Notes: generated by a model not told the origin, from the letters alone. DNA of 49,479 nucleotides from Richelia sp. SL_2_1 (GCA_012033205.1 JAAUSO010000033.1:1-49479); one strand, 5' to 3'; counted from the first letter of the stretch, positions 18,767 through 28,809 are shown. Program-made: numbers and translations.

Positions 18767-20350
18767 ATGAATAACAGCAATAGTAACGGCAATGGTAAAA
18801 CTAATGAATCAATACCTACAATGGTGTCCATGCAGCAATTAGAAGAATTAGCTACCTTAGTATCACAACCATCTGATAAAATTCAACCAAAACCACCTAA
18901 TCATGCACCACCTTATATCCCAGAATTTGAGCAACCTGCTATATTAAAGCAGTCAAAAAATTGGTCGAGAGCCATATTATGGACTTTGATGATAGTAACA
19001 GCAGGTACATTCATTTGGGCAAACGTGACTAAAATTGAAGAAGCTGTATCGGCAACAGGAAAACTCGAAGCATCGGGTGCAACAAAAGATGTTCAAGCAC
19101 CAGTTGGTGGAGTAGTTAAAGAAATATTTGTTGAAGATGGGATGCAAGTTAAACAAGGTGAAAAGCTACTTACCCTCGATAATACGACTTCCTTAGTTCA
19201 AATGGAATCATTGCAAAAAATACGTACTAGCTTGATGCAAGAAAACCAATTTTATCAATCGCAATTAAAAGGTAGCAATTCGGTAGATGTTACCTTACTG
19301 CAAGTACCCGCATCAATGATAGATTTAACTAAAAGTCGTGCCGCACTGTTAGCTGAAAATCAAGTTTATCGCACTCAATTTGATGGTCATTCCAAGAATA
19401 GGTTATCCTCAGACCAATTAGAAAGAGTTACCTCCAGTCAAGTAGAATTAGATGCAAGGGTAACTGCATCGCAATCAGAAATAGAACAACTCCAACGCCA
19501 ATTTGAGCAAACTAATATTAAGATTGCTTCAATTATTGATACCCTGAAAATGAACCAGGGTATTTTAAATAATGTTAGCTCCTTGGCTCAACAGGGGGCA
19601 ATATCCCAAATTCAACTTCTCAAACAACAAGAGGAAGTGCGTAATGCTCAATCTCAACTTGACCAACTTACTCAAGAAAAAGCCAGATTATTAGCCGAAA
19701 TATCTGGTGGAAAAGCTAAATTACAAAATACTTACGCAGTATCCCGTAAAGATTGGCTTGATAAAATTGCTGTAAATAATCAAAAAATTGCTGAAATTGA
19801 CGGTCAACTTACCAAAGCAATAGTTGAGAATAATAAGAAGATAGCCGAAACTGATTCGCAAATTAGTCAAACCCAGATGAATCTTAAGTACCAGGAGATA
19901 AAAGCACCAACCAGCGGTACGGTATTTGAACTCAAGGCAAAATCTCCAGGGTTTGTAGCATCATCAACTGAACCCATATTAAAGATTGTTCCCAATGACA
20001 AACTTTTAGCAAAAGTATTCATTACTAATAAGGATATTGGTTTTGTAAAAGAAGGAATGACGGTTGACGTGCGAATTGATTCGTTTCCCTTTAGCGAATT
20101 CGGTGATATCAAAGGTAAACTTGTGTCCATAGGTTCTGACGCATTACCACCCGACCAAATTTATCCATTTTATCGATTCCCTGCCAAAGTCGAATTATCT
20201 AGTCAGCAATTTTTGGTATCCCAAAGGAATATCCCCTTGCAGTCAGGGATGGGAGTGAACGCAAACATTAAGATACGCGATCGCAAAGTGATATCAATAT
20301 TTACTGATATGTTTACTAACGGTGTAGAAAGTTTTAAGAATGTAAGGTAG
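18767..20350 (+). CDS. HlyD-family membrane fusion (adaptor) protein
   Basis: This is the periplasmic adaptor that links the ABC exporter to a TolC-like channel, 527 aa. It has a cytoplasmic Asn/Ser-rich and Pro-rich start, one membrane helix at about 65-83 (AILWTLMIVTAGTFIW), and a lipoyl/biotinyl half-motif at about 100-145 (APVGGVVKEIFVEDG, then V-QGEKLLTLD). A long coiled coil spans about 190-380, followed by the second lipoyl half (IKAPTSGTVFEL) and a C-terminal beta barrel. Length and order match HlyD-type adaptors. It is on the same strand and 174 bp after the exporter. No clear Shine-Dalgarno precedes the ATG. Confidence 0.92.
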   Translation: MNNSNSNGNGKTNESIPTMVSMQQLEELATLVSQPSDKIQPKPPNHAPPYIPEFEQPAILKQSKNWSRAILWTLMIVTAGTFIWANVTKIEEAVSATGKLEASGATKDVQAPVGGVVKEIFVEDGMQVKQGEKLLTLDNTTSLVQMESLQKIRTSLMQENQFYQSQLKGSNSVDVTLLQVPASMIDLTKSRAALLAENQVYRTQFDGHSKNRLSSDQLERVTSSQVELDARVTASQSEIEQLQRQFEQTNIKIASIIDTLKMNQGILNNVSSLAQQGAISQIQLLKQQEEVRNAQSQLDQLTQEKARLLAEISGGKAKLQNTYAVSRKDWLDKIAVNNQKIAEIDGQLTKAIVENNKKIAETDSQISQTQMNLKYQEIKAPTSGTVFELKAKSPGFVASSTEPILKIVPNDKLLAKVFITNKDIGFVKEGMTVDVRIDSFPFSEFGDIKGKLVSIGSDALPPDQIYPFYRFPAKVELSSQQFLVSQRNIPLQSGMGVNANIKIRDRKVISIFTDMFTNGVESFKNVR

Positions 20351-21057
20351 GTTTGACTCAGTACCCCTGAAGACGGCGTACCAATTTAGTACTAGTCGAA
20401 AGCCCTACTTTTACGTTAAAACCCAATTTTTAAATCTAAAATTTGAGCGCAAAAATTATTCTAGCCTTTAAATTTTGATGGGTGCGAAGCCCAAACCCTG
20501 ATTAATACGTGGGTAAAAACTTCACCTTAACAGGGGTAGTTTGACTCAGATAGCTTCGCTTGCTCATAAAGGAGATTGCAGTGCTGTAAGATAGCTCCAA
20601 TTCTTTTAACACAAGTGCTCTAGCTATGGGGATGAAACCAAGGCAATTAAACTTAGACTCATTTTAACGGGATGGTGAAGTTACCACCGCTACTATCAAA
20701 TAGAAAAAAGTTGAAGCCAGCAATAGCTTTAATTGGAGTTTAGTCAATCAGATTGTAGCCTCACGCCGATTATGTAGACAGCGGTTATCGTTATTACTTG
20801 CTTTCTAGAAAATATCTAAGTATTATCGCACGGAACCGTGCGAAACAAGGTGTCGATAAATACGACGGCTATGGTGTTTACGCTACAACTCTTTATAAAA
20901 ACATTCCACACGTTATAGCTAAAAGCACCTGTGAAAAACGGGCGTTATGATGCCCCGCATTAGAGAAATAACGTTAGTAAACGAGTAATATAGCGGATTG
21001 CGCGAGTATCATCGCTCGTTTTAACGGAGTGGTCACAGGTGCGGCTCGCTCGGAGTA
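20351..21057. other. ~700-bp region without an intact gene; palindromes and a decayed frame
   Basis: No complete gene is seen. A stop-free stretch (20759-20950, plus) gives a protein-like sequence without a start codon and may be a gene remnant. A perfect hairpin TCGCACGG-AA-CCGTGCGA lies at 20826-20843. A 10-bp inverted pair GCACCTGTGA (20925-20934) / TCACAGGTGC (21033-21042) brackets the last ~120 bp before the relaxase stop. The motif TTTGACTCAG occurs twice, near 20353 and 20539. Confidence 0.45.
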
Positions 21058-22830
21058 TCAGTCTAATTCAATACCTCGCTTAACCGATTTTTGTCTTTGT
21101 TGCAGTCTTTCCCTTTCTTGTAGAAGCTGTTCGCGAAGAAGTCGTAAATCATCATTCCAAGTTTCACCCGCTTGAGGCTTGACTCTACGAGTTTCTTCCA
21201 ATTGTTCCGATACTTGTTTGGCGAGTTTCTCTCCAGAAGATGTAGCGCTATAAGCTAAAATAATTTCGCCACCCTTTGACTGAATGCGTTGCAGTAAATG
21301 TATCTGACTTTCTGAAATAGAACCATTTGCTGTTAGAAATACCGTTGGTTTTTTAGGCTTTGGGTTGAGCGATGCAAGGGACAATACTTCAATCGGCGAA
21401 TCTGCTAAAGCAACTTGAGGTAGTTTACCTTCGTTAAACCCTATACCAAACCAGCCTTCTGTACGACTAGAACCTAATGCTACTCCATTGAATTTCTCAC
21501 CTACAATACTAGCTCCCGTTATTACGGTTCCTTGCTTTAAATGTTCTCTACTGGGGGCAATTAAGTAGTGCTTAATTACAGCATTCCCTTGATTATCAGC
21601 ATAGATACGATTGTGGGAATGCTCTGTTTCTAAAACTTTGTCGCTAATTCCATAGGTGTTGGTGAGATAGCTTTTTGCTTGCTGCCATTTCTGTTCCGAA
21701 GAGGAAGGTGGTTGGAATTTAGGTGTGGGGTATTGGAGAATTTCTGGTTTTATCTTCTTCATAAAGTTGGCGATCGCCACATCGGAACCAAAGTTATCGG
21801 CGAGCCAACCAATGCTTTCACGTTGTTCTACATCCAAAACTGTTTGTACTAAATCGATGGGATTTTCTCCAGTTTCTTCAGAATTAGAAGAAGCAGACTT
21901 GGTAGCAAACTTGTTGTCGTTAATCATCAGTAACCTGTCTGTACTAAGCCAAAGTAAAGGTTTATTTTTATCGCGCTCGAATCCCAGTTGATAGGCTACA
22001 TCTTCCAAAGAAATATCATAGGGCGATTTGGATAACTCTTCTAATTTCTTTTTTTGAATCTGAATTTGCAGCTGCAACTGTTGGTTTTGTCTTCTTAATT
22101 CATCAGCTTCTTTTTGTTTTGCAAGTGCAGTTGCTTCGATCTCCCGACGCTGACGTTCCGCTCTATCCCTGTCCCTAGCTTTATCGCGCAGTACTTCAAT
22201 ATTATCTGTTTGAGGAGAATTAATATTAGTGTAATATCGTCCGATATCAATATGTGTCGCCTTACTTCCCCGTATCCCGCGTTCCAAACCAAGGGGTTTC
22301 ATCGCTTGAGCGTAATCATCTTGCCATTCCCGTAATAATTTGGGAGAACCGAAAAACGCACTGGCATTGAGTTTACCGCGTTTATCAATTGGCACCATAT
22401 GTGCGTGGATGTGGGGTGTAACCTCATCCAAGTGAGCGGCGGCTGAGATTATGCGATTGTGCGGAACGGAAATTCCTTCGGGTGTAACGCTAAATCGTTC
22501 CTGCAACCATTGCTTGTTGAAGTTGAGCCAACGGTTTAATTGTAATTGTTCGTATTCACCGGGTTCTGTTTGAGTACTGGGACGAAAAAACTCCGGGGAC
22601 GCAGATAAAACTAGTTCTACACACAGCACGGCATTCTTGCGAATAGTTTGATTGCCAATATGATTAAAGGTTTCTTCGACTAAATTTTGTTCGGGATTGC
22701 CCATTAACCAAACATTCTCTTTATAGGGATTAGCATTGAGCGTTTCTCTATCGCGTTGAACGTGACTTGCAGAACCCGCAATTTGTCCCCCAGTTTTTAG
22801 TTTTTTCGTTAAAAAAATTGCGTATGCCAT
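21058..22830 (-). CDS. MobV-family relaxase (Mob/Pre) with C-terminal primase/TOPRIM-like region
   Basis: This is a plasmid mobilisation relaxase that nicks oriT. Residues 1-200 form the Mob/Pre domain: an early SHVQRDRETLNANP segment and the metal-binding motif H-LDE-TPHIHAHMVP at about 137-151. A charged coiled coil covers about 215-275. Residues about 285-385 resemble the degenerate CHC2-like region of small primases (NPIDLVQTVL then WLADNFG), without zinc cysteines. Residues about 430-545 resemble a TOPRIM fold (ADSPIEVLSL, TVFLTANGS, IILAYSATSSGEKLA), but the DxD of active TOPRIMs is missing. So it looks like a relaxase joined to an inactive primase module. It is alone on its strand; the helicase lies 777 bp upstream. 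Confidence 0.88.
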   Translation of the reverse strand: MAYAIFLTKKLKTGGQIAGSASHVQRDRETLNANPYKENVWLMGNPEQNLVEETFNHIGNQTIRKNAVLCVELVLSASPEFFRPSTQTEPGEYEQLQLNRWLNFNKQWLQERFSVTPEGISVPHNRIISAAAHLDEVTPHIHAHMVPIDKRGKLNASAFFGSPKLLREWQDDYAQAMKPLGLERGIRGSKATHIDIGRYYTNINSPQTDNIEVLRDKARDRDRAERQRREIEATALAKQKEADELRRQNQQLQLQIQIQKKKLEELSKSPYDISLEDVAYQLGFERDKNKPLLWLSTDRLLMINDNKFATKSASSNSEETGENPIDLVQTVLDVEQRESIGWLADNFGSDVAIANFMKKIKPEILQYPTPKFQPPSSSEQKWQQAKSYLTNTYGISDKVLETEHSHNRIYADNQGNAVIKHYLIAPSREHLKQGTVITGASIVGEKFNGVALGSSRTEGWFGIGFNEGKLPQVALADSPIEVLSLASLNPKPKKPTVFLTANGSISESQIHLLQRIQSKGGEIILAYSATSSGEKLAKQVSEQLEETRRVKPQAGETWNDDLRLLREQLLQERERLQQRQKSVKRGIELD

Positions 22831-23607
22831 ATTATGTAATTCTTAATTTTTATAGATGTTGTATCTGCGGCTCTGTGTGGCGCAAGGTAATTCGTAATAT
22901 TCATAGAAGCGCAGTGCTTTTCGAGCCTATGCTTGTGTATTTTATGTATGTGAAGTAATTAAATAGAAAACGAGTAAAGACTTATTTAATTGTCGAAGCA
23001 CCAACTATATTTATCTTCTTCAAATAAATTATCAGTTTGGGGTTATTAAACCGTAAGTCAGTAAAGAGCGTCCTTCAATATTTCTCAATCCTTCTATTTA
23101 CAATAAAAATAGATAATCAATGAAGGAACTTGAAGGAATTAAATAAATTCCGTAATAAGTACACTCTAGGGTTTAAAGAAGGAGCTAGCGCAACGCTCGT
23201 GTGCGGGGAAAATGGCAGATGCCGAGCGCTATTTACGACGCGGAATTTAATACAGAAGTTGGAAGAAGGAATAATTCACAAGAAAGACAACAGAACTTGG
23301 TAAAGGCAAATATTAGTGGTAGATGAAACGCACCGCTAGCGGCTATCCGAGAAAAAAATTAAATTTATTATTCTGCCTGTTTACATATTTTTCAGGTAAG
23401 TATTAATCCCCATTAACTTGTCTTAATCCTTCTTATACATATCTGGAGAATCCCCAAGAATAATTGAGCATAAAATTGAAATGAAATTAAGTTTCTATGT
23501 TTCGATGAATTAGGCAGGAGGGCTAATAAATTAATTACGAATTACGTTCGCGTAAGCCTCACTGCAAGCGCTGTTCCGATTTGGTAAAACATTCACCCAA
23601 ATTACCT
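22831..23607. other. 777-bp non-coding region upstream of the relaxase; possible oriT
   Basis: No gene is supported here. For MobV plasmids oriT usually lies just upstream of mob, so this is the natural place to look. Visible structures are GGAATT-AAATA-AATTCC (23135-23151) and the palindrome CCGCTAGCGG (23333-23342). Neither matches a known nick site by eye. Confidence 0.3.
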
Positions 23608-26538
23608 TCAAGCAGCTTGACGCGGATGCGCCATATCGCGTAATTCCCCATGCTGGTTAATATGCTCGACAAGCATTTTAGAATAGCCACCTGCTTGTTC
23701 TAAACGCTCCAAATTGCCGACCAAAATAAACAACTCCTTGGCGCGACTTACAGCCACATTCAGTAGATTTGGACGGCGGTTGATAAACCACAAACTATCC
23801 GACGGACGACACTGGCGAGTTGATAGAATAATCGCTGATTTTTCGCCTCCTTGGAAGGTATGAACCGTACCAATACTGCCAGGAGAAAAATCTTGCCAAA
23901 CTGATTGCAAATGCGATTTGAGCGCATTCGCTTGACGGCGGTAGGGAGAAATGATTCCTATCGTTTTATCGTTGTCTGACGAATCAATGCAGTAGCCCGC
24001 TTCGAGTAGTTGAGCCACAATTCTTTCCACCGCCAACACTTCAGCCGGGTTGGTGTGGGATTCGTATTCACCGCTCACATGGTATGCAATTAGGTTGGAG
24101 CCAAGCAGTGATGGTTTATCTGGGGTTTTGACAACCATGCCGTAATTACAAACGCGATCGCAATATGAAATAATCGGCTCCACGCAGCGATAGTGTTCTT
24201 TGAGAATAATCCCTTGTCCCATATCTCCGGGTTTTCCGCTTGCACCAGCAGCCCGATGGTAGGCGGTAGCAGTACTGGTAGCTGTAGGGCTGTAGAGGTC
24301 GTAATATTCTGCTGTTAGTCCCCGTGCATTAAAAGCTTGGTTACAGTACTGTTCTAGGGTTTGCTGGGTTAAATTCATCACTGGTTCGAGCTGCATGGGG
24401 TCGCCCACAAACAATGCTTGTAGAGAGCGCACTAACACCGGAAACGCTTGGTGGAGTGGTATCATCCCGGCTTCGTCTACAATTACCCGGTCAATACAAC
24501 CGCTGTCGGGGTAGGGGAAGAGGTTGCGGATTGAATGCAGAGTTGATGTAAATACGGGGAATATAAGGCTGAGGTTGCGGTAAATATTGCGCCAATCGCG
24601 TGCTATGGTGCGGAATGCATCCCATTCGCCGTTGAGAAAGGCGATATAAGTTTTGATAGAGCTAATCACTTCCGAATTGCGTTGTAAGGCGATTAGTTGC
24701 AGATACTGCCACGATAGTTCAAACAACTGCACTTGTAGGTGATGATTTTCGGTGTTGCTGGGGGTACAGTTTTCTTGGATGGGAATTGATGCAAGTTTCT
24801 CTTCAAGCTGTATTTTGCGAGTTTTCATCTCTTCAAGACGACGAAGGGCATTTGACATATTTCCTAAATGTTCGCGCCATTGGTTTGCAGCTTCTAATTG
24901 CGCCGTAAGAGTAGATTTAGCAGCAATTAACGATTCTCGCGTCAACGGCATTTGAAATGGAAAAGGTGTCGCCAGGGTTGCAGATATGGGAATTTCAATT
25001 TGTTGGTACAGTCGTTTGAGAATATGTCGGTCAGTAGTTTTAGTCAATTGTCGCCAGAGTTTGACTAGCCAGCGTTGAAATCTTGTCCACCAATTATTAT
25101 TTCTGCTTTTATTTAATCCGTTTTTAGTACAGTACAATGCACGAATTGCATTATTTAGATGCGGTTCTATTTCCAAGTAAGCATCAAATGGGTATTGGGA
25201 ATAGTCAGTTTTAATAAGTTGCAGATTGAGTTGATGGGAATCACCATTACTCCGTAGTAACTGAGAGGAATCTGTACTAACTGCTCTTTCCTGGTTGGCT
25301 ATTTCTTCTACCAAAACTTGAATATCTACATTCAACCGTTTCAATAATTCGTTATCAGCAGCTTGTTGTTTTACGTAAAATTGGTCTTGGTTTTGTAGAT
25401 TTTGAATTTGGTTTTCTACTGCTAACAATTGAGCAGATATTTCTGCTAATTTGCTTGCGTCAAAACTTTGTTGTTGCAACCAATCAAGCGCAGCCTGTAG
25501 CTTCGGCAGTAATTGTTGATTAATTAACTCTTTACTACCTCCTGATAAATAAAAACGTTCCGTTCCTGTTATGGGGGATAATCTTTCCTCAACATTAGTT
25601 ACTGCCCGATTATTAGTACTGGTAACTAAAGTTAGATTGCTTATATCTTCTCCTGTTTGTGCTAAATGTAGCGCCCTTTTTACTACTTGCTGCGCTATGA
25701 GATGTAGGGTAATCGTTGTTTTAGCATTACCTGGTGGTCCAAAAGCTGCGGTAAGAGGATTTTTTTGAGCGTGTTTGAGAACTGCGGCTTGCGAGTCGGT
25801 TGGGGGATGGGTAGGAAAAGCGCCACTATACAATGTTTCATGGGTTGGTTCTTTGGGTTTCCCAAACAAATATTCGTAAGCAGGATGTCCCGGTTGCGCC
25901 CATGAATGTGGTGTGTCCAGAATTTTCTGCAAATCTTTTTTTAAGTTGTAATTCCAATTTCCCAAACTGCACTGAAATAGATAAGGATTGCGCTTGGTTG
26001 TGAACGGTTTGGGAGGTACTTCAATCAAGTCAACAAAATCCTGTAAAGTTTGAAAGGGTTTTTTAAAGGTCGTTTCTAAAAATACTTTTAACCCTTCAAG
26101 CGTTACTAAATTTTCTGCTTCCTCTTCATCTAATTCGTAGAATTCCATCAAGTTAGGAATGATTGGTTGAAAGCTGCAACTATTTAAGTCCCATCCTTTA
26201 GCGCGATAATTGCCCGTAAATATTGCAGAAATATCAATCGCAAATAGGGGATAAAAGCGGCGGCTGTTATCAATGACTCGCCAAATAGAAGGAAACGTCA
26301 CGGCTATTTTAAAATCATTAGTTTTACCTTTTTTGACAACTTGCTGATATTGCTGTTTGAGTTCCTTGAAAGTAGATTCATGCAATGAGAGATTGTCGCC
26401 AATGATAGAAATACCTTTATCAAAGATTTGGTTGCTATCATCGGCAGCATTGATTTGCGCTCGGCAGAGGTTTTCTAGGTAGAAGAAATCTAGCCAAGCA
26501 TTTAATATCTTGGTAATTTTTGAATGGTGATTGGACAT
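23608..26538 (-). CDS. Large SF1 (Upf1/Dna2-like) DNA/RNA helicase, 976 aa
   Basis: This is an AAA_11/AAA_12-type superfamily 1 helicase. Helicase motifs in order: Walker A GPPGNAKTT (~266), long coiled-coil insertion (~340-620), motif II VDEAGM (~688), motif III GDPMQLEPV (~714), motif IV-like GIISPYRRQ, motif V GTVHTFQGGEKS (~890) and motif VI NVAVSRAKEL (~930). The Walker A is unusual: the Gly before the catalytic Lys is Ala (the standard form is GPPGTGKTT). The 230-residue N-domain is unrecognised. It lies between the relaxase and parB on the same strand but more than 200 bp from each, so it probably has its own promoter. A role in replication, conjugal processing or defence cannot be decided. 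Confidence 0.88.
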   Translation of the reverse strand: MSNHHSKITKILNAWLDFFYLENLCRAQINAADDSNQIFDKGISIIGDNLSLHESTFKELKQQYQQVVKKGKTNDFKIAVTFPSIWRVIDNSRRFYPLFAIDISAIFTGNYRAKGWDLNSCSFQPIIPNLMEFYELDEEEAENLVTLEGLKVFLETTFKKPFQTLQDFVDLIEVPPKPFTTKRNPYLFQCSLGNWNYNLKKDLQKILDTPHSWAQPGHPAYEYLFGKPKEPTHETLYSGAFPTHPPTDSQAAVLKHAQKNPLTAAFGPPGNAKTTITLHLIAQQVVKRALHLAQTGEDISNLTLVTSTNNRAVTNVEERLSPITGTERFYLSGGSKELINQQLLPKLQAALDWLQQQSFDASKLAEISAQLLAVENQIQNLQNQDQFYVKQQAADNELLKRLNVDIQVLVEEIANQERAVSTDSSQLLRSNGDSHQLNLQLIKTDYSQYPFDAYLEIEPHLNNAIRALYCTKNGLNKSRNNNWWTRFQRWLVKLWRQLTKTTDRHILKRLYQQIEIPISATLATPFPFQMPLTRESLIAAKSTLTAQLEAANQWREHLGNMSNALRRLEEMKTRKIQLEEKLASIPIQENCTPSNTENHHLQVQLFELSWQYLQLIALQRNSEVISSIKTYIAFLNGEWDAFRTIARDWRNIYRNLSLIFPVFTSTLHSIRNLFPYPDSGCIDRVIVDEAGMIPLHQAFPVLVRSLQALFVGDPMQLEPVMNLTQQTLEQYCNQAFNARGLTAEYYDLYSPTATSTATAYHRAAGASGKPGDMGQGIILKEHYRCVEPIISYCDRVCNYGMVVKTPDKPSLLGSNLIAYHVSGEYESHTNPAEVLAVERIVAQLLEAGYCIDSSDNDKTIGIISPYRRQANALKSHLQSVWQDFSPGSIGTVHTFQGGEKSAIILSTRQCRPSDSLWFINRRPNLLNVAVSRAKELFILVGNLERLEQAGGYSKMLVEHINQHGELRDMAHPRQAA

Positions 26539-26752
26539 TTTTATAGCGTTTAACTAAATCTTGACAAGGAGCAGCAGCATCAGTTCCTGCGATTAACGTG
26601 CGATGGGATTTATACCCATAACTTTCATTTTTTTCTGTGTTTCCTCTCTTCAACCGAACGGTGGTGCTTTCTTTGGAAGACAGTACAAAACTATTTCATG
26701 ACTATACTAACTTCCGCATAATTTTGAAAAAAATATCAAGCTGAATTAGCTG

Positions 26753-27754
26753 CTATAAGTTGTTCCAATTGGTGATAAGAGGTTCTAATTTCGAGCGCTT
26801 ATGGGGGTCTGACCAAAGACGTAACTTTTTAATTTGACTAAGTACAGACGTAACGCGCTTTGGATAATCGCCATTTTCTGTTGACATTTGAGTTTCTTCT
26901 GCCAAAGCTTGGGTATTATTAAGAGCGCAGATTTTTTCTTTTATTGTTCTCAAAGACCAGTTTTGGGATACTACTTGTTCTAAAAAATCTACACGCTGCG
27001 ACTGGTCTTTAATTTTGTTAATAAATTTAGCTTTTGTGTACTCAATCAAACCGTTTCTCAATGCTTGTTGAATATCTGGAAACAACTTGAGTAAGGGGAG
27101 TCTTGAGGAAACAAACGATTGCCAAGATAACCTACCAAGCGCATCAAACAAATTTTGAATTATTTGATATTTGGAACTAACCAAAACGTTTTGGTTAGAA
27201 TTTCCTTTTTCTTCATTCGCCATCTTATAAAGTAGGGATACTACACTATCAGTTGGCATTTCCAGTTTGATTGCAAGCAATTCCAGAATGCCTTCTGTTT
27301 CTTCAAAGGCGTTTAAATCCTCCCGCTGCAAGTTTTCGATCAGGCGGATTTCCTTAACCTGGTTATCGTCAAGGAAGAGTACATTAACCGGAACCTCTTT
27401 TAAACCAATTTTTTGAGCAGCTTTAAAACGGCGATCGCCACAAATTAGTTCGTAGGTGTCATCCGTCAGGGGACGCACTATTAGGGGTTCGAGGATTCCT
27501 TGTTCTTGGATTGATTGCGCTAATTTATCAAGCTTTTCTGGGTCAAAATAACGCCGGGGTTGTTGTTTATCTGGGAATATTTTTTCTATAGATAAAGTTC
27601 TCAGTTTCTGCGAATTCTCTTTAGTATCTGCACTATCTTGATTTGAATCCAAATTGTTGTCAGCAGACTTACTCTTTTTAGAGGAATTATAATTCGATTC
27701 TAAAAGTGCATCAATTCCACTAGAAAGACTAGAAGTTATAAGTTTTTTGCTCAT
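26753..27754 (-). CDS. parB: ParB-family partition protein
   Basis: This is a centromere-binding CTPase-type partition protein, 333 aa. A Ser/Asn-rich start is followed by the ParB/Srx domain (about 50-150) with the nucleotide-binding motifs GDRRFKAA (~105) and ENLQREDLN (~144). The helix-turn-helix domain covers about 150-290 (SSRLPLLKLFPDIQQAL then GLIEYTKAK), with a short basic C-terminus. It is paired with ParA 203 bp upstream on the same strand, the usual parA-parB order. A paralogue of the C-terminal half is encoded at 48950-49479. Confidence 0.93.
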   Translation of the reverse strand: MSKKLITSSLSSGIDALLESNYNSSKKSKSADNNLDSNQDSADTKENSQKLRTLSIEKIFPDKQQPRRYFDPEKLDKLAQSIQEQGILEPLIVRPLTDDTYELICGDRRFKAAQKIGLKEVPVNVLFLDDNQVKEIRLIENLQREDLNAFEETEGILELLAIKLEMPTDSVVSLLYKMANEEKGNSNQNVLVSSKYQIIQNLFDALGRLSWQSFVSSRLPLLKLFPDIQQALRNGLIEYTKAKFINKIKDQSQRVDFLEQVVSQNWSLRTIKEKICALNNTQALAEETQMSTENGDYPKRVTSVLSQIKKLRLWSDPHKRSKLEPLITNWNNL

Positions 27755-27957
27755 GATATCTTCGATTGCGACTGTACTCTAATTAATCAATTACGTTTTT
27801 GTACTCGTTGGAAATTAAATGAAGGGAGCTTGTGCGGAACTTATCTATTCCAATCCAGATGGTTTATAAGAACGTTCAAACCTTTTTCACTCGAAACAGA
27901 AACGTTTCTTTCTATTCATCTCCGAGCGCGATAGTCTTCTAAGAACGCTTTTATCAC

Positions 27958-28710
27958 CTACATTGATTCAATACCATTAGCTAATTCTTCAAACACATTA
28001 ACTGCTGGATGTTTGGGAGCGTGCATGGCGAGGGGCATTCGCTTTTCAGAAGCATCGGTAAATGCCGTACTTCTTGGCACGGGAGGAAACACTTTTCCAA
28101 CTTGAGATAGAGTTTCTTGAATCGTTCCTAATGCTCTTGTATCGTGAGAATTACGGCTATCGTATTTTGTAGGAACGAAGCCTGCTACAAGTAAATCGCG
28201 GTTGATTTTTGATTTAACTCTTGCAACAGTTTTTAATAGTTCGCTGCTTCCTTCAAGTGATTTAAAATGCGTCTCAATTGGTACGAGAATGTAATTACTA
28301 GCAACCAGCGAAATGTAACTCAAAATCCCTAAACTGGGAGGACAATCAATCAAGATATAATCGTAGTTATCCTTAATGGGTTCGAGTGCTTCATGTAGGC
28401 GAAACTCCCGCATATCAGCATTAGCAAGCTGAGACTCAGCCAACGATAGCGCGATATTTGTTGGTGCTAAATCCATGCCATTTATGCCTTCATGAATTGG
28501 CAGGGGTTGCTCCTCAACTACAGCATCATAGATAGTTTTCTCCAACTCTCTAGGAACTAAACCCATGAAAGTTGTTAGCGTTGCTTGCGGGTCCATATCA
28601 ACAAGCAACACGCGACGATTTCGCCGGGAAAGGTGATAGCCCAAATTTTGGGTAAGCGTGCTTTTCGCTACCCCACCCGCTTGGTTAAATTCGGCTATGA
28701 TTTTGGTCAT
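27958..28710 (-). CDS. parA: ParA-family partition ATPase
   Basis: This is a plasmid-segregation ATPase that works with ParB. From ATG 28710 it encodes 250 aa. The P-loop is FNQAGGVAKSTLTQ, the switch I/Walker A' region contains DMDPQATLT, and the Walker B region contains YILIDCPPSLG. The frame is open to 28809, but the added residues do not look like ParA and the strand MTKIIAEFNQ is where the fold begins, so 28710 is preferred. The signature lysine of the deviant Walker A (KGGxxK) is Ala here and the second Gly is also Ala (AGGVAK). The region upstream holds CTGT/ACAG palindromes suited to autoregulation. Confidence 0.93.
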   Translation of the reverse strand: MTKIIAEFNQAGGVAKSTLTQNLGYHLSRRNRRVLLVDMDPQATLTTFMGLVPRELEKTIYDAVVEEQPLPIHEGINGMDLAPTNIALSLAESQLANADMREFRLHEALEPIKDNYDYILIDCPPSLGILSYISLVASNYILVPIETHFKSLEGSSELLKTVARVKSKINRDLLVAGFVPTKYDSRNSHDTRALGTIQETLSQVGKVFPPVPRSTAFTDASEKRMPLAMHAPKHPAVNVFEELANGIESM

Positions 28711-28809
28711 ACTTTGATGTCCAGCTATGAGTGTAAATTGGTAAAGACACACGTATCCGCCACAGCGATACGCCCCAGTTATGGAGCGTGACACTGTAAA
28801 ATAGCGCAT

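Noticed and set aside
22831-23607. A defined oriT nick site
   Set aside because: Short palindromes exist, but none matches a known MobV oriT closely enough to call.
26539-26653. Separate small gene upstream of the helicase
   Set aside because: The reading frame continues as an out-of-frame shadow of the helicase start; no supporting Shine-Dalgarno or family.
28711-28809. Longer N-terminus for ParA
   Set aside because: Added residues are unlike ParA and would place coding sequence into the operator region.
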